A DNA stretch of 64,000 bases from Gottfriedia solisilvae (GTDB taxonomy: Bacteria > Bacillota > Bacilli > Bacillales > Bacillaceae_G), in assembly GCF_002128405.1 (NCBI RefSeq), contig NZ_NETJ01000002.1, forward strand, positions 682,001-746,000. The letters are read 5' to 3'. This document shows positions 18,251 through 26,514 of the stretch, piece by piece. Each line of letters starts with the position of its first letter. The first letter of the stretch is position 1. A program made the translations under genes and the position numbers. The notes below the pieces were generated by a model. The model saw only the letters and a program-made list of their open reading frames with translations. It was not told the origin of the DNA and made no database searches.

Positions 18251-18610
18251 ATGTTAATTAGGTATAAGAAAACATATGAAAAAATTGCAATGGGCCTGCT
18301 ATCGTTTATGCCGAATGAAAAGAATGTGAAAAGCTTAGTTAATACAATAAAAGACTATGAAACAAATGAAGATAATCATTTATTCCTTTGGAAATTAGAC
18401 GATATTGTTGGAATTATTGGAATTCAACTTTTACCAGATAAAGTTCTTATGATTAAACATCTAAGTGTAAACCCTTCATTCCGAAATCAAGGTATTGCAA
18501 CCTCTTTATATGATGCTATCCGAAATCAGTATGTGGATTATACGATTATTACGACTGAAGAAATAGCTTCATTTATTGATCATTGTAAAATTAGTTTGAA
18601 AGTTTTATAG
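18251..18610 (+). CDS. ribT: GNAT acetyltransferase RibT
   Basis: GNAT-fold protein of 119 residues. The N-terminus (MLIRYKKTYEKIAMGLLSFMPNEK) is the RibT signature, and HLSVNPSFRNQGIATSLYDA contains the acetyl-CoA-binding (R/Q)xxGxG/A motif. In B. subtilis ribT is the last gene of the ribDEAHT riboflavin operon. Here no rib gene is adjacent; ribT has its own promoter after a repeat block. SD AGAGGGG. The acceptor substrate is not known to me. Confidence 0.88.
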   Translation: MLIRYKKTYEKIAMGLLSFMPNEKNVKSLVNTIKDYETNEDNHLFLWKLDDIVGIIGIQLLPDKVLMIKHLSVNPSFRNQGIATSLYDAIRNQYVDYTIITTEEIASFIDHCKISLKVL

Positions 18611-18645
18611 AAAAAGTGTTCGACTTCATTGTCGAACACTTTTTT
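18611..18645. terminator. Bidirectional terminator, ribT / ypuF
   Basis: AAAAAGTGTTCGAC pairs perfectly with GTCGAACACTTTTTT around TTCATT between convergent genes. Confidence 0.95.
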
Positions 18646-18646
18646 G

Positions 18647-19150
18647 TTATTGATTTTTTCTTATTTGAAGTTGTTTATTTCGTTCAGAGATTACGTCTGA
18701 TCTGTCCCTTGTACTATGTTTATGGATCAAATCTTCAGTGAATGATGAATAGTTATTTTTTTGTTTTATGAGTTGTTGATATAATTTTTGATCCTTAATT
18801 GGCAAATGAAAGTGTTTGTATTGTTTGTGGTCGTTTATATTAGCTTGTAAATTATTTACGATTTCTTGAAAAGCTTTATGATCAAGTCCAGCCATTTTAG
18901 TAAGTGTAGGGTCATTTGCATATGCATGGACATGGCGCATTAATTTTTTTGCACCGGTATAATTTCCACGACGATAATGGTATAGCACAACAGCTAGTCG
19001 GATGAGACCGAGCCAAACTTTTTTATATTCATTATTAAGCTCTAGTTTCCATTGTTCTTCAAGTACTTCGTGGCATTCAAAGAAATCATGGTCATAGTGG
19101 AAATGACACAAATATTTTATGTAGCGTTCGTTTTGATTATAATGTACCAA
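18647..19150 (-). CDS. ypuF: DUF309 protein YpuF
   Basis: Helical protein of 167 residues with the DUF309 hallmark HDFFECHEVLEEQWK near residues 20-35 and VWLGLIRLAVVLYHYRRGNYTGA near 45-67. Position next to ribT and scpA matches ypuF in B. subtilis. Function unknown. The conserved His and Glu residues are suggestive of ligand or metal binding, but that is inference. In B. subtilis it lies in the same orientation as scpA as far as I recall; here it is on the opposite strand. Confidence 0.85.
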   Translation of the reverse strand: MVHYNQNERYIKYLCHFHYDHDFFECHEVLEEQWKLELNNEYKKVWLGLIRLAVVLYHYRRGNYTGAKKLMRHVHAYANDPTLTKMAGLDHKAFQEIVNNLQANINDHKQYKHFHLPIKDQKLYQQLIKQKNNYSSFTEDLIHKHSTRDRSDVISERNKQLQIRKNQ

Positions 19151-19194
19151 AATTCTTCACCTCTTTGATAATAAATGTAACAGAAAGCCAAATA

Positions 19195-19233
19195 ATAAAA
19201 AAGAAGAAAGCCTAGAACAATGTCTAGGCTTTC
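19195..19233 (-). terminator. Terminator of the YjcZ-like mini-gene
   Basis: GAAAGCCTAGA (19206-19216) and TCTAGGCTTTC (19223-19233) form a perfect 11-bp stem; on the minus strand the stem is followed by CTTCTTTTTTATT. Confidence 0.85.
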
Positions 19234-19258
19234 ACATTTTGTTTATTCACAAGTTAAA

Positions 19259-19370
19259 CTAACAGATGAAAGCACATCCAACGATGATTAATAAGATAAA
19301 TAATACTACGATTAAAGCAAAGCCATTACCATGTCCGTATCCTGGAGATACATTGCCGCCTTTACTCATG
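19259..19370 (-). pseudogene. YjcZ-family small membrane protein, +1 frameshift
   Basis: Below usual ORF-size limits. A perfect AAGGAGGG site precedes ATG (19370), which opens MSKGGNVSPGYGHGNGF, a Gly-rich start typical of YjcZ-type small sporulation proteins. In the next frame it continues as ALIVVLFILLIIVGCAFIC and a stop at 19259, the family's hydrophobic core. Joining the halves needs removal of one base from a run of four T (minus strand, near 19317-19321). It is a pseudogene, a sequencing error or, less likely, programmed slippage. A short in-frame ATG product of the second half is also possible. A candidate sigma-K promoter and a terminator flank it. Confidence 0.7.
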
Positions 19371-19409
19371 ATTAACCCTCCTTACTGCAAATAATTCTTC
19401 TTGCATTCA

Positions 19410-19436
19410 TATATTATGAATTTATATAAAATTGGT
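19410..19436 (-). promoter_or_regulatory. Candidate sigma-K promoter of YjcZ-like gene
   Basis: On the minus strand AC (19435-19436), a 16-bp spacer and CATAATATA (19410-19418), matching the AC/CATAnnnTA pattern for mother-cell sigma-K. Consistent with a late sporulation gene. Confidence 0.45.
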
Positions 19437-19616
19437 ATAGGCGGATATCTAAAGATTTCTTAAACAAAGTTATTTCAAATCCAAAAAATCCTTTTCACTA
19501 TACAGTTTTGTTCAATTATCCTTTATACTGATAAGAGATATAATTTTTATCATAAGGCTTTGTTACTGTTTATTATTCAAAAGCAAATGAATTGAAAATA
19601 AATAAACGATAAAATA

Positions 19617-19745
19617 AGAAGTTGATAGAAAGGCGCAAGTCCTTTGTTAGAGAACTGGACAGGTTGATTGTTATGGCGAAAATCACGAAGAGGATTACCG
19701 AAAGACAATGAACATCAAGCTCTCGTAAGTAGAAATCAACAATCA
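19617..19745 (+). repeat. Decayed family A repeat upstream of scpA
   Basis: Starts AAGAAGTTGAT like copy 24445, has GGCGCAAGTCC in place of the first block, and ends GTAGAAATCAACAATC like the family end; the middle has diverged. The rest of the 417-bp gap (19371-19787) is AT-rich, with no gene that I can support. Confidence 0.5.
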
Positions 19746-19787
19746 TGTTTAACGGAGCAATCATATTAGTAAGTTGGTGAAAAGTTT

Positions 19788-20558
19788 GTGAAGCAATATG
19801 AAGTTAAAATTGATGCATTTGAAGGTCCTTTGGATTTATTACTGCATTTAATTCAACGATTTGAAATTGATATATACGATATACCTGTATCTGAAATTAC
19901 CGATCAATACGTTTTATATATTCATACAATGAAAGAATTAGAGTTAGATATTGCAAGTGAGTATTTAGTAATGGCAGCTGAGTTGTTAGCAATGAAGAGT
20001 AAAAGCATCCTACCGAATCATGAAGAACAAGCTGATTGGGATGCTGTTTTTGAAGAAGATCCTAGAGAAGAATTAATGAATCGATTATTAGTTTATAAAC
20101 AATTTAAAGAAGCGGCAAATGTATTTCAGGAAAAAGAATCTGAGCGGGCAATGATTTTTACCCGTAATCCTACTGACTTATCTGAATATGGGCCAGGACC
20201 TGAGGATATTACAATGCCAACCGATGTAACGATTTATGATATGTTAGGCGCGTTACAAAAACTGTTTAAACGAAAAAAGCTTCAAGAACCATTGCAAACA
20301 AAAATAGTCCGAGAAGAAATTTCCATTGAACGAAGAATGGGTGAAATTGTTGACTATTTAAAACAACTAAAGAAACGTACTAATTTTATTAGTTTATTCC
20401 CATATAATGACAAGGAAAGTATCGTTGTTACATTTTTAGCAATTTTAGAGTTAATGAAAACAAAAGAAATTATTGTAGAGCAAGAACAAAATTTTTCGGA
20501 AATTTTTCTAACTTCACGAGAAATATTCGAAAAAAAGCAAGATGAGGTGTACTCGTAA
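19788..20558 (+). CDS. scpA: Segregation and condensation protein A
   Basis: Kleisin subunit of the SMC-ScpAB condensin, 256 residues; bridges Smc heads in chromosome segregation. Typical N-terminus KIDAFEGPLDLLLHLIQRFEIDIYDIPV and a C-terminal winged-helix region. Start is GTG 19788 with a weak GGTGA site; an ATG ten bases on is out of frame. The stop overlaps the scpB ATG by one base. Confidence 0.95.
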   Translation: MKQYEVKIDAFEGPLDLLLHLIQRFEIDIYDIPVSEITDQYVLYIHTMKELELDIASEYLVMAAELLAMKSKSILPNHEEQADWDAVFEEDPREELMNRLLVYKQFKEAANVFQEKESERAMIFTRNPTDLSEYGPGPEDITMPTDVTIYDMLGALQKLFKRKKLQEPLQTKIVREEISIERRMGEIVDYLKQLKKRTNFISLFPYNDKESIVVTFLAILELMKTKEIIVEQEQNFSEIFLTSREIFEKKQDEVYS

Positions 20559-21139
20559 TGGAAAATGAACAAAAATTAATAGGTGTTCTTGAGGGCCTAT
20601 TATTCGTTGCTGGAGATGAAGGGATTTCAATTCTGGAATTATCGGATACGTTAGAATGTACTCAAACTGAAGTGTTAGATTTAATCGAGAGCTTAAAGAA
20701 AGAATATGATAAATCATCCAGAGGATTACAAGTAAGAATTTTAGCAAATCGATATAAATTAACATCAAAAAGAGAACATGGAGAATTCTTTAAAAAGCTA
20801 ATTGAAAGCCCATCAAATTCATCTTTATCTCAAGCAGCACTTGAAACATTGGCAATCGTTGCGTATCAACAGCCAATAACTCGTACAGAAATTGAAGATA
20901 TACGTGGCGTGAAAACTGAAAAACCAATTCAAACGCTTGTCTCGAAATATTTAATTAAAGAAGTAGGTCGTGCTGAAGGTACTGGGCGAGCAATTTTATA
21001 TGGTACAACATCTGAGTTCTTAGATTATTTTGGTTTGAAAAATATTAAAGAACTACCACCACTTCCAGAGGATCTAAAAATGGAAGAAATTGAGGAAGAA
21101 GCTGATTTATTTTTTAGTAAGTTTGAAAAGGAAGATTAG
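20558..21139 (+). CDS. scpB: Segregation and condensation protein B
   Basis: Winged-helix dimer subunit (193 residues) of SMC-ScpAB that binds the middle of ScpA. Recognisable ALETLAIVAYQQPITRTEIEDIRGV and GRAEGTGRAILYGTT segments. The ATG overlaps the scpA stop (TAATG), so the two are translationally coupled. Confidence 0.95.
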   Translation: MENEQKLIGVLEGLLFVAGDEGISILELSDTLECTQTEVLDLIESLKKEYDKSSRGLQVRILANRYKLTSKREHGEFFKKLIESPSNSSLSQAALETLAIVAYQQPITRTEIEDIRGVKTEKPIQTLVSKYLIKEVGRAEGTGRAILYGTTSEFLDYFGLKNIKELPPLPEDLKMEEIEEEADLFFSKFEKED

Positions 21140-21212
21140 TTAAAAAATTCTGCAATTATCTAACCATACTATGTTACACTAATACTATGGAAATCTTTGG
21201 AGGGTGAAAGAA

Positions 21213-21611
21213 TTGTATATTTATAATTGTCATGGATATGAATTAGTAAAAGCTCAGTCAAACACTTCAGAAGACTTTTTTAATCGTTCAGAAGTTGAAT
21301 ATGAATATAATGGTCAAAAACTTGTAACTTCAGTATTATATGTAAGATTTTTTGAAGAACAGCTTCCAGAATTGAGTGAAGTGAAAACAACTGTACTTTA
21401 TGATAATGGAGAAGAGTCAATTTATTTCCGCGATTTAGTAGCTCTTGCTTTTATTATTAATAATCCATCTTATCGTGGTCGTAAACGAATTTATATAAAT
21501 GAAATAAATGAGTTCGTTAACGAGCTAAAAGGTGTAGATTTTGATCAATTAGTTGGATATGCAAGAGGAATTAAACAAAGTACAAGTAAAAGAGTTGAAG
21601 TAACGATCTAA
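21213..21611 (+). CDS. Conserved protein of unknown function
   Basis: I do not recognise this 132-residue protein. Start TTG 21213 has GGAGG nine bases upstream; GTG 21204 is inside that site. Composition is acidic in the first half (SEVEYEYNGQ, EEQLPELSE) with basic clusters near the end (SYRGRKRIYIN, KQSTSKRVEV), no signal peptide and no membrane segment. It lies 73 bp after scpB and 17 bp before the DUF3907 gene, so it may share their transcript. Confidence 0.65.
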   Translation: MYIYNCHGYELVKAQSNTSEDFFNRSEVEYEYNGQKLVTSVLYVRFFEEQLPELSEVKTTVLYDNGEESIYFRDLVALAFIINNPSYRGRKRIYINEINEFVNELKGVDFDQLVGYARGIKQSTSKRVEVTI

Positions 21612-21628
21612 TTTATGGAGGGAATACA

Positions 21629-22123
21629 ATGTCGAATAAGATGGTAGAGCATCAATTAAAAATAGTTGGTCATCAATTAGGTATTGTGGGATTAGAGTGT
21701 AATATGTTTTTAAATAAACATTCTTTACCGTCATTTCAACAGGAAAATTCAACTATCAATCAATCGTATATGGAAAGTATTCTTACTTCTTTGCGTAGAA
21801 TTTCGGTTTATTGTGAGGATGCAAGGGAAGTTTGTGAGAAGATTTTAAGTGGAGGGTTTCATAAGGCAACTGCAGAAGAAACATTACATAAAATTTATCA
21901 CAGATGTATTGCGGAGTTTTTCTCTCCAAAAAATGATGCGTGGTATGAAAATAGTCGTGCTGCATACACTGGCAATCAGGCGATAACTTTTTATAAAGAA
22001 GTACCTCATTCAATTCAAGCATTGTTTGCAAAATTAGAAAAGGTTTTTCAACAAATGAGAGAAGAACTTGAGTATTATGAAACTGATTATTCGACTAAGA
22101 AGATGCAACAATATAAACAGTAA
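21629..22123 (+). CDS. DUF3907 protein, YpuI-like
   Basis: Soluble helical protein of 164 residues. The stretch around residues 84-115 (EETLHKIYHRCIAEFFSPKN then DAWYENSRAAYTG) and REELEYYETDYSTK near the end match what I know of YpuI (DUF3907), which in B. subtilis also follows scpB. Function unknown. SD TGGAGGG upstream of ATG 21629; two terminators follow. Confidence 0.78.
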   Translation: MSNKMVEHQLKIVGHQLGIVGLECNMFLNKHSLPSFQQENSTINQSYMESILTSLRRISVYCEDAREVCEKILSGGFHKATAEETLHKIYHRCIAEFFSPKNDAWYENSRAAYTGNQAITFYKEVPHSIQALFAKLEKVFQQMREELEYYETDYSTKKMQQYKQ

Positions 22124-22159
22124 TGATTCATTCATAAATTGTAAATTATATTTAAAAGG

Positions 22160-22189
22160 TAAAGACTAGAAAATGTTTCTAGTCTTTTA
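22160..22189 (+). terminator. Terminator after ypuI-like gene
   Basis: AAAGACTAGAAA pairs with TTTCTAGTCTTTT around a 3-nt loop. Confidence 0.8.
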
Positions 22190-22231
22190 GTTTGTAGACA
22201 AAATATAAAAACCAAGAGATTCAGACTGTCT

Positions 22232-22268
22232 GAAAGACTAGAAAATGTAAATGTTTCTCGTCTTTTTC
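22232..22268 (+). terminator. Second, duplicated terminator
   Basis: AAAGACTAGAAA again, pairing with TTTCTCGTCTTTTT after TGTAAATG. It looks like a diverged duplicate of the hairpin 70 bp upstream. Confidence 0.7.
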
Positions 22269-22324
22269 TTATTATTTACGTTACAATATGTTATAAATTG
22301 TTTTGAATGAGAAGAGGAAGAAAA

Positions 22325-23305
22325 ATGAAATCTATATTTTCAATAGGACAAAGAACGATCAAAACCGCAATTGGAAGCGGAATATCACTGATCATCGCAG
22401 AAGCATTGCATTTGCAAAATTATAGTACAGCGGCTGTGGTCACTTTATTAAGTATCCAAAATACAAAGCGAAAATCATTTTTTGTAGCGATTCAAAGATT
22501 TATTGCTTCTGTTATTGCAATGTTTTTTGGATGGATGTTGTTTGAATACTTAAGCTACCATCCTCTAACAGTTGTTATTTATTTCTTACTAACGATCCCT
22601 TTACTAGTAGCGTTAAAGTTACAAGAAGGCATCATTCCGAGTTCGGTGATTGTCTTGCAGATTTATGTTAGTACTGATAGGTCTATTGGCTTTTTGTATA
22701 ATCAAGTATTAATCCTTGCAATTGGAATTGGGATCGCGTTGATTATGAATACATATATGCCGAGTATTGAAAAGAAAATGGTCGAGACACAAAAGAAAAT
22801 CGAACAAAATTTTAAAATGCTCCTGTTAGGGATTTCATTAAAAATGAAAGGCAAAGATGAGGATTTAGAAGAATACATAAATGAAACAAATATTTTATTA
22901 CAAAATGCGAAAGCATTAGCATTTAGACAAGTTGAAAATAGTTTTATTAAAACAAACGTTTACTACTTAACATATTTTGAAATGAGAGAAAGACAATTTG
23001 AAATCATCACCAATCAAATCATACCGATCTTAAAACAAATTGATATAAACTTTGAGCATGCTAAGATCATTGCTGAATTTTTTGAGGATACTGGTGTTTA
23101 TTTGAAGGAAAAATCAACTGGTATTGAATTGTTAGGAGAATTTAACCATATGATGCAAGAATTCAAAAGAATGCCTTTACCAAAAACAAGAGATGAATTT
23201 GAAACGCGAGCAAATTTAATGAAGGTTGTGTATGAACTAGAAAAAGTCATTACTCTAAAACTTGAGTTTTATGCTGAACATCGTACGGTTCTAGAGACAG
23301 AATAA
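22325..23305 (+). CDS. DUF939 / aromatic-acid-exporter-like membrane protein
   Basis: About 326 residues: four to six membrane segments in the first 150 residues (TAIGSGISLIIAEALHL, FIASVIAMFFGWMLF, VVIYFLLTIPLLVAL and VLILAIGIGIALIMN) then a helical cytoplasmic half. Resembles B. subtilis YqjA and the FUSC/ArAE exporter superfamily. ATG 22325 is used because AGAGGAAG is correctly spaced before it. Substrate unknown. Confidence 0.75.
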   Translation: MKSIFSIGQRTIKTAIGSGISLIIAEALHLQNYSTAAVVTLLSIQNTKRKSFFVAIQRFIASVIAMFFGWMLFEYLSYHPLTVVIYFLLTIPLLVALKLQEGIIPSSVIVLQIYVSTDRSIGFLYNQVLILAIGIGIALIMNTYMPSIEKKMVETQKKIEQNFKMLLLGISLKMKGKDEDLEEYINETNILLQNAKALAFRQVENSFIKTNVYYLTYFEMRERQFEIITNQIIPILKQIDINFEHAKIIAEFFEDTGVYLKEKSTGIELLGEFNHMMQEFKRMPLPKTRDEFETRANLMKVVYELEKVITLKLEFYAEHRTVLETE

Positions 23306-23413
23306 AATAGCTATTCTAATAATTAGTCCTTATTTCTTACCGGTAATACCGTTATCATAACCATCATACAATTGAAAGTAGAAGAGAATGCATTTTCTCT
23401 GTGGAGGTGGAAT

Positions 23414-24337
23414 ATGGTAAATCAATCTGAACTGATCACTTACTTTCAAGAAGTTGAGGATTGGTGTGGAAACGTCTTGCAATTACTTGCAGAAAGATTT
23501 GATCAACTACAGGAAAAGGAACTATTAGAATATAAAGTAAAATTATTACTAAATCGTATGGGTACAACGAGTTATTATGTGGATCAAAATTCATTTTTAG
23601 ATGAAATTTCTATGGATGTAGACGATATCCAAGAAAGATTAATATCTTTATTAAATGAAGAAGAATATGATGATAGTTATGCATATCGAGTTATGGAAGT
23701 GGAAGAAAAAATTGAAATTGGTAAACACGAATTACCGCCACTACCTTATCCATATAATGCATTAGAACCCTATATTTCAAAAGAAATTATGATTCTTCAT
23801 CATGATAAACATCATAAAAGCTACGTAGATGGTTTAAATAAGGCAGAAATTGAACTTGAAAAAGCGAGAAAGAATAATCAATACGATTTATTAAAGCATT
23901 GGGAGCGGGAGCTAGCATTTCATGGTTCGGGGCACTATTTACACACTATTTTTTGGAATAATTTAAGTAAATCAGGCGGAGGGAAACCTCAAGCAGAACT
24001 GTTAAAACAAATAGAAGATGATTTTGGAAGTTATGAGAAATTTAAAGAGCACTTTACTCAGGCAGCCAAAAAAGTTGAAGGTGTAGGTTGGGCTATTTTA
24101 GTATGGGTCCCAAGAGCGAATCGACTCGAAATTTTGCAAACAGAAAAACACCAATTCTTTACACAATGGGATACGATTCCATTGCTTGTTTTAGACGTTT
24201 GGGAGCACGCATATTATCTTCAATATAAGTTTGACAAAGATTCATATGTTAATAATTTTTGGAACATTGTTAACTGGGATGATGTGAATTACCGATATGA
24301 ATATGCAAGCCAATTAAAATGGAAGCCATTTTATTAA
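23414..24337 (+). CDS. Iron/manganese superoxide dismutase-like protein (SodF type)
   Basis: About 307 residues. Residues ~100-305 form an Fe/Mn-SOD domain: the ELPPLPYPYNALEPYISKE entry, ILHHDKHHKSYVDG (first His ligand), FHGSGHYLHTIFWN (second His), and VLDVWEHAYYLQY (Asp and His ligands). An extra N-terminal helical, acidic region of about 100 residues precedes it, as in B. subtilis SodF. The usual FN-(G/A)-G-G loop reads FHGSG, so activity and metal preference are uncertain. ATG 23414 follows GGAGGTGG. Confidence 0.82.
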   Translation: MVNQSELITYFQEVEDWCGNVLQLLAERFDQLQEKELLEYKVKLLLNRMGTTSYYVDQNSFLDEISMDVDDIQERLISLLNEEEYDDSYAYRVMEVEEKIEIGKHELPPLPYPYNALEPYISKEIMILHHDKHHKSYVDGLNKAEIELEKARKNNQYDLLKHWERELAFHGSGHYLHTIFWNNLSKSGGGKPQAELLKQIEDDFGSYEKFKEHFTQAAKKVEGVGWAILVWVPRANRLEILQTEKHQFFTQWDTIPLLVLDVWEHAYYLQYKFDKDSYVNNFWNIVNWDDVNYRYEYASQLKWKPFY

Positions 24338-24444
24338 TGATAGTGTCTGATTAAGTAAATATTTGATATTGAAAAATAGCCTCATTCTTCAAAAAATGTT
24401 TTATAGAAATGTTTTTAAAAGAAAACCAACCGATTCATTAAGAA

Positions 24445-24638
24445 GTTGATTGGAGCGGTAGGTGCTCGACTCCTGTGGGAGATACGGGACAGCTGAGACC
24501 CCGCAAGACGCGAATAAAGGTAGGTATGCTAATACCACGATTTCCTGTCGTAACGCATGAATGACCCACATCGTGTGGGCCAGGTGCACCCCACGCGGAA
24601 AGCGAGCTAACTGGAGTGGAAATCAACAATCTTCTTTT
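24445..24638 (+). repeat. Family A repeat, copy 2 with expanded centre
   Basis: Same ends as copy 1 (GTTGATTGGAGCGG to GGAAATCAACAATC) and the same GGTGCTCGACTCCTGTGGGAG and ACGCGGAAAGCGAGC blocks, but the centre (about 24512-24588) is a different sequence of about 75 bp with its own hairpin (CCCACA..TGTGGG). The 445-bp gap 24338-24782 otherwise holds a terminator and the dacB promoter. Confidence 0.75.
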
Positions 24639-24660
24639 AACATAACCAATAAAAAGATAA

Positions 24661-24706
24661 TGCCGAATACTTTTCCCTTCAAAGGAAAAGTATTCGGCAT
24701 TTTTTC
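24661..24706 (+). terminator. Strong hairpin terminator upstream of dacB
   Basis: TGCCGAATACTTTTCC pairs perfectly with GGAAAAGTATTCGGCA around CTTCAAA, followed by TTTTT. It insulates dacB from upstream transcription. Confidence 0.93.
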
Positions 24707-24717
24707 TTAAAAAAAAG

Positions 24718-24746
24718 TCATTTTTTTATCTTTCAATTCGTAAACT
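24718..24746 (+). promoter_or_regulatory. Candidate sigma-E promoter of dacB operon
   Basis: TCATTTT (24718-24724), 14-bp spacer, CGTAAACT (24739-24746); close to the sigma-E patterns KMATATT and CATACAnT. dacB-spmA-spmB is mother-cell expressed in B. subtilis. Confidence 0.42.
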
Positions 24747-24782
24747 TGTACTAATTAGGACTAACTGTGGAGTGATGCGAAA

Positions 24783-25928
24783 ATGAAAAAATGGCTAATA
24801 TTAGGAATCATTAGCTTATTTCTGATTGGAATAATAATTCCAACGAATAATGTAAAAGCATTTGGAGGAGTTAGTGCTAGAAATGCGGTGCTAATGGATC
24901 AAAAAACAGGAAGAATTTTATATGGAAAAGCAATGCATGACCCCGAACGAATTGCGAGTATTACAAAAATTATGACGGCAATCTTAGCTGTTGAGTCAGG
25001 AAAACTTAAAAATACAGTTACGATTAGTTCGAGAGCAGTTCAAACTGAAGGTTCTTCTATTTATTTAAAACCAGGTCAAAAAATTAAACTGGAAGATTTA
25101 GTGTATGGTTTAATGCTTAGGTCCGGTAATGATGCTGCTAATGCTATTGCTGAAACAGTGGGTGGTAGTATTGAAGGTTTTGTTTATATGATGAACGAAA
25201 AAGCGAAAGAAATTGGGATGACCAATACTTTTTTTAGTAATCCATCCGGTTTAGATGAAAATGGGAAGGAACATTATTCTTCAGCTTATGATATGGCACT
25301 TCTTACAAGATACGCAATGGAAAATCCAATGTATGCAAAAATAGCTGGAACAAAATTACATAGAGCAAAAAATACAGCAGAGTCTTGGGATTATGTTTGG
25401 AAAAATAAAAATAAATTACTGACATTTATGTACAAGTATAGTACAGGTGGAAAAACAGGCTTCACTAAAAAAGCTAGAAGAACACTCGTATCGACTGCAT
25501 CGAAAAACGGAATGGATTTAATTGTTGTCACTTTAAATGATGGTCAAGATTGGCAAGACCATATGGCACTATTTGAATACGGATTTGATCATTACCCTTT
25601 AACAAAAGTAATGAGTAAGGGCGGAATTAGAGAAGTTAAGGACAAGATTTATAAAGGTCATGTTTATTTGAAAAATGATTTCTTTTATCCACTAGACGAA
25701 AAAGAGAAAGAACAAGTTACTGTGACGATTGAATTGGAAAAAACGACTGATAAACGATTTGAGAATGATGAAATTGTTGGTAAAGCAATCATTGAATTAG
25801 AAGGTGAACAATTAGGAACTAGGAATATTTTTTATAGTAAAAGTAAAGTTAAAGTTTTTACTAAAGAGGTTTTTGAGCAAAGTAAAGAAATGTTATTAAA
25901 CTTAATGGGAGAGCACTCAAATGGTTAA
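24783..25928 (+). CDS. dacB: Spore-cortex D,D-carboxypeptidase DacB
   Basis: DD-carboxypeptidase (PBP5*) of 381 residues that controls cross-linking of spore cortex. Signal peptide of about 26 residues, with KAFGG at the likely cleavage region. Catalytic motifs: SITK (ERIASITKIMTA), SGN (MLRSGNDAANA) and KTG (STGGKTGFT). It is a paralog of DacF at 7471. It overlaps spmA by 8 bp, forming the conserved dacB-spmA-spmB operon. Confidence 0.93.
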   Translation: MKKWLILGIISLFLIGIIIPTNNVKAFGGVSARNAVLMDQKTGRILYGKAMHDPERIASITKIMTAILAVESGKLKNTVTISSRAVQTEGSSIYLKPGQKIKLEDLVYGLMLRSGNDAANAIAETVGGSIEGFVYMMNEKAKEIGMTNTFFSNPSGLDENGKEHYSSAYDMALLTRYAMENPMYAKIAGTKLHRAKNTAESWDYVWKNKNKLLTFMYKYSTGGKTGFTKKARRTLVSTASKNGMDLIVVTLNDGQDWQDHMALFEYGFDHYPLTKVMSKGGIREVKDKIYKGHVYLKNDFFYPLDEKEKEQVTVTIELEKTTDKRFENDEIVGKAIIELEGEQLGTRNIFYSKSKVKVFTKEVFEQSKEMLLNLMGEHSNG

Positions 25929-26514
25929 TATCATTTGGGTTGCTCTTACGATTATTGGTTTTGTATTTGCGATGATAAATGGGACAATCGAGGAAGTTAA
26001 TAAAGCGGTGTTTGATGGAGGGAAACAAGCGATTACCATTTGTATTGGTTTAGTCAGTGTGCTTGTATTTTGGTTAGGATTAATGAGAATTGCAGAAGAA
26101 TCAGGTTTATTAAAAATTTTATCAAAGCTATTTCAGCCATTTCTTACGTTTTTATTTCCGAGAATTCCAAAAGACCACCCTGCGCTTGGTTATATTATGT
26201 CAAATATGGTTGCCAATTTATTTGGTCTAGGTAACGCTGCTACTCCATTAGGTATTAAAGCAATGGAGCAATTAAAGGTATTAAATAAAAATAGCCAAGA
26301 AGTAAGTGATGATATGATCACGTTTCTTACGCTTAATACTTGTGCAATAACATTAATCCCAACTACAGTAATCGGAATTAGAATGTCTTATCATTCAGCT
26401 AATCCGACTGAAATTGTCGGGGTTACGATTCTTGCCCAAGTCGTTTCATTTATTGGTGGATTATTGATAAATAGCTTTTTTGCAAGAAGACGTAATCGAA
26501 AGGGGAGAAGATAA
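25921..26514 (+). CDS. spmA: Spore maturation protein A
   Basis: Membrane protein of 197 residues in the nucleoside-recognition/Gate domain family, needed with SpmB for full spore-core dehydration in B. subtilis. Visible features: start VNIIWVALTIIGFVFAMING, the YIMSNMVANLFGLGNAATPLG Gate region and three to four hydrophobic segments. Starts inside dacB and ends immediately before the spmB ATG. Confidence 0.93.
   Translation: MVNIIWVALTIIGFVFAMINGTIEEVNKAVFDGGKQAITICIGLVSVLVFWLGLMRIAEESGLLKILSKLFQPFLTFLFPRIPKDHPALGYIMSNMVANLFGLGNAATPLGIKAMEQLKVLNKNSQEVSDDMITFLTLNTCAITLIPTTVIGIRMSYHSANPTEIVGVTILAQVVSFIGGLLINSFFARRRNRKGRR

Noticed and set aside
24401-24629. Two minus-strand open frames
   Set aside because: Both lie in the family A repeat, copy 2; GC-rich repeat DNA happens to lack stops.
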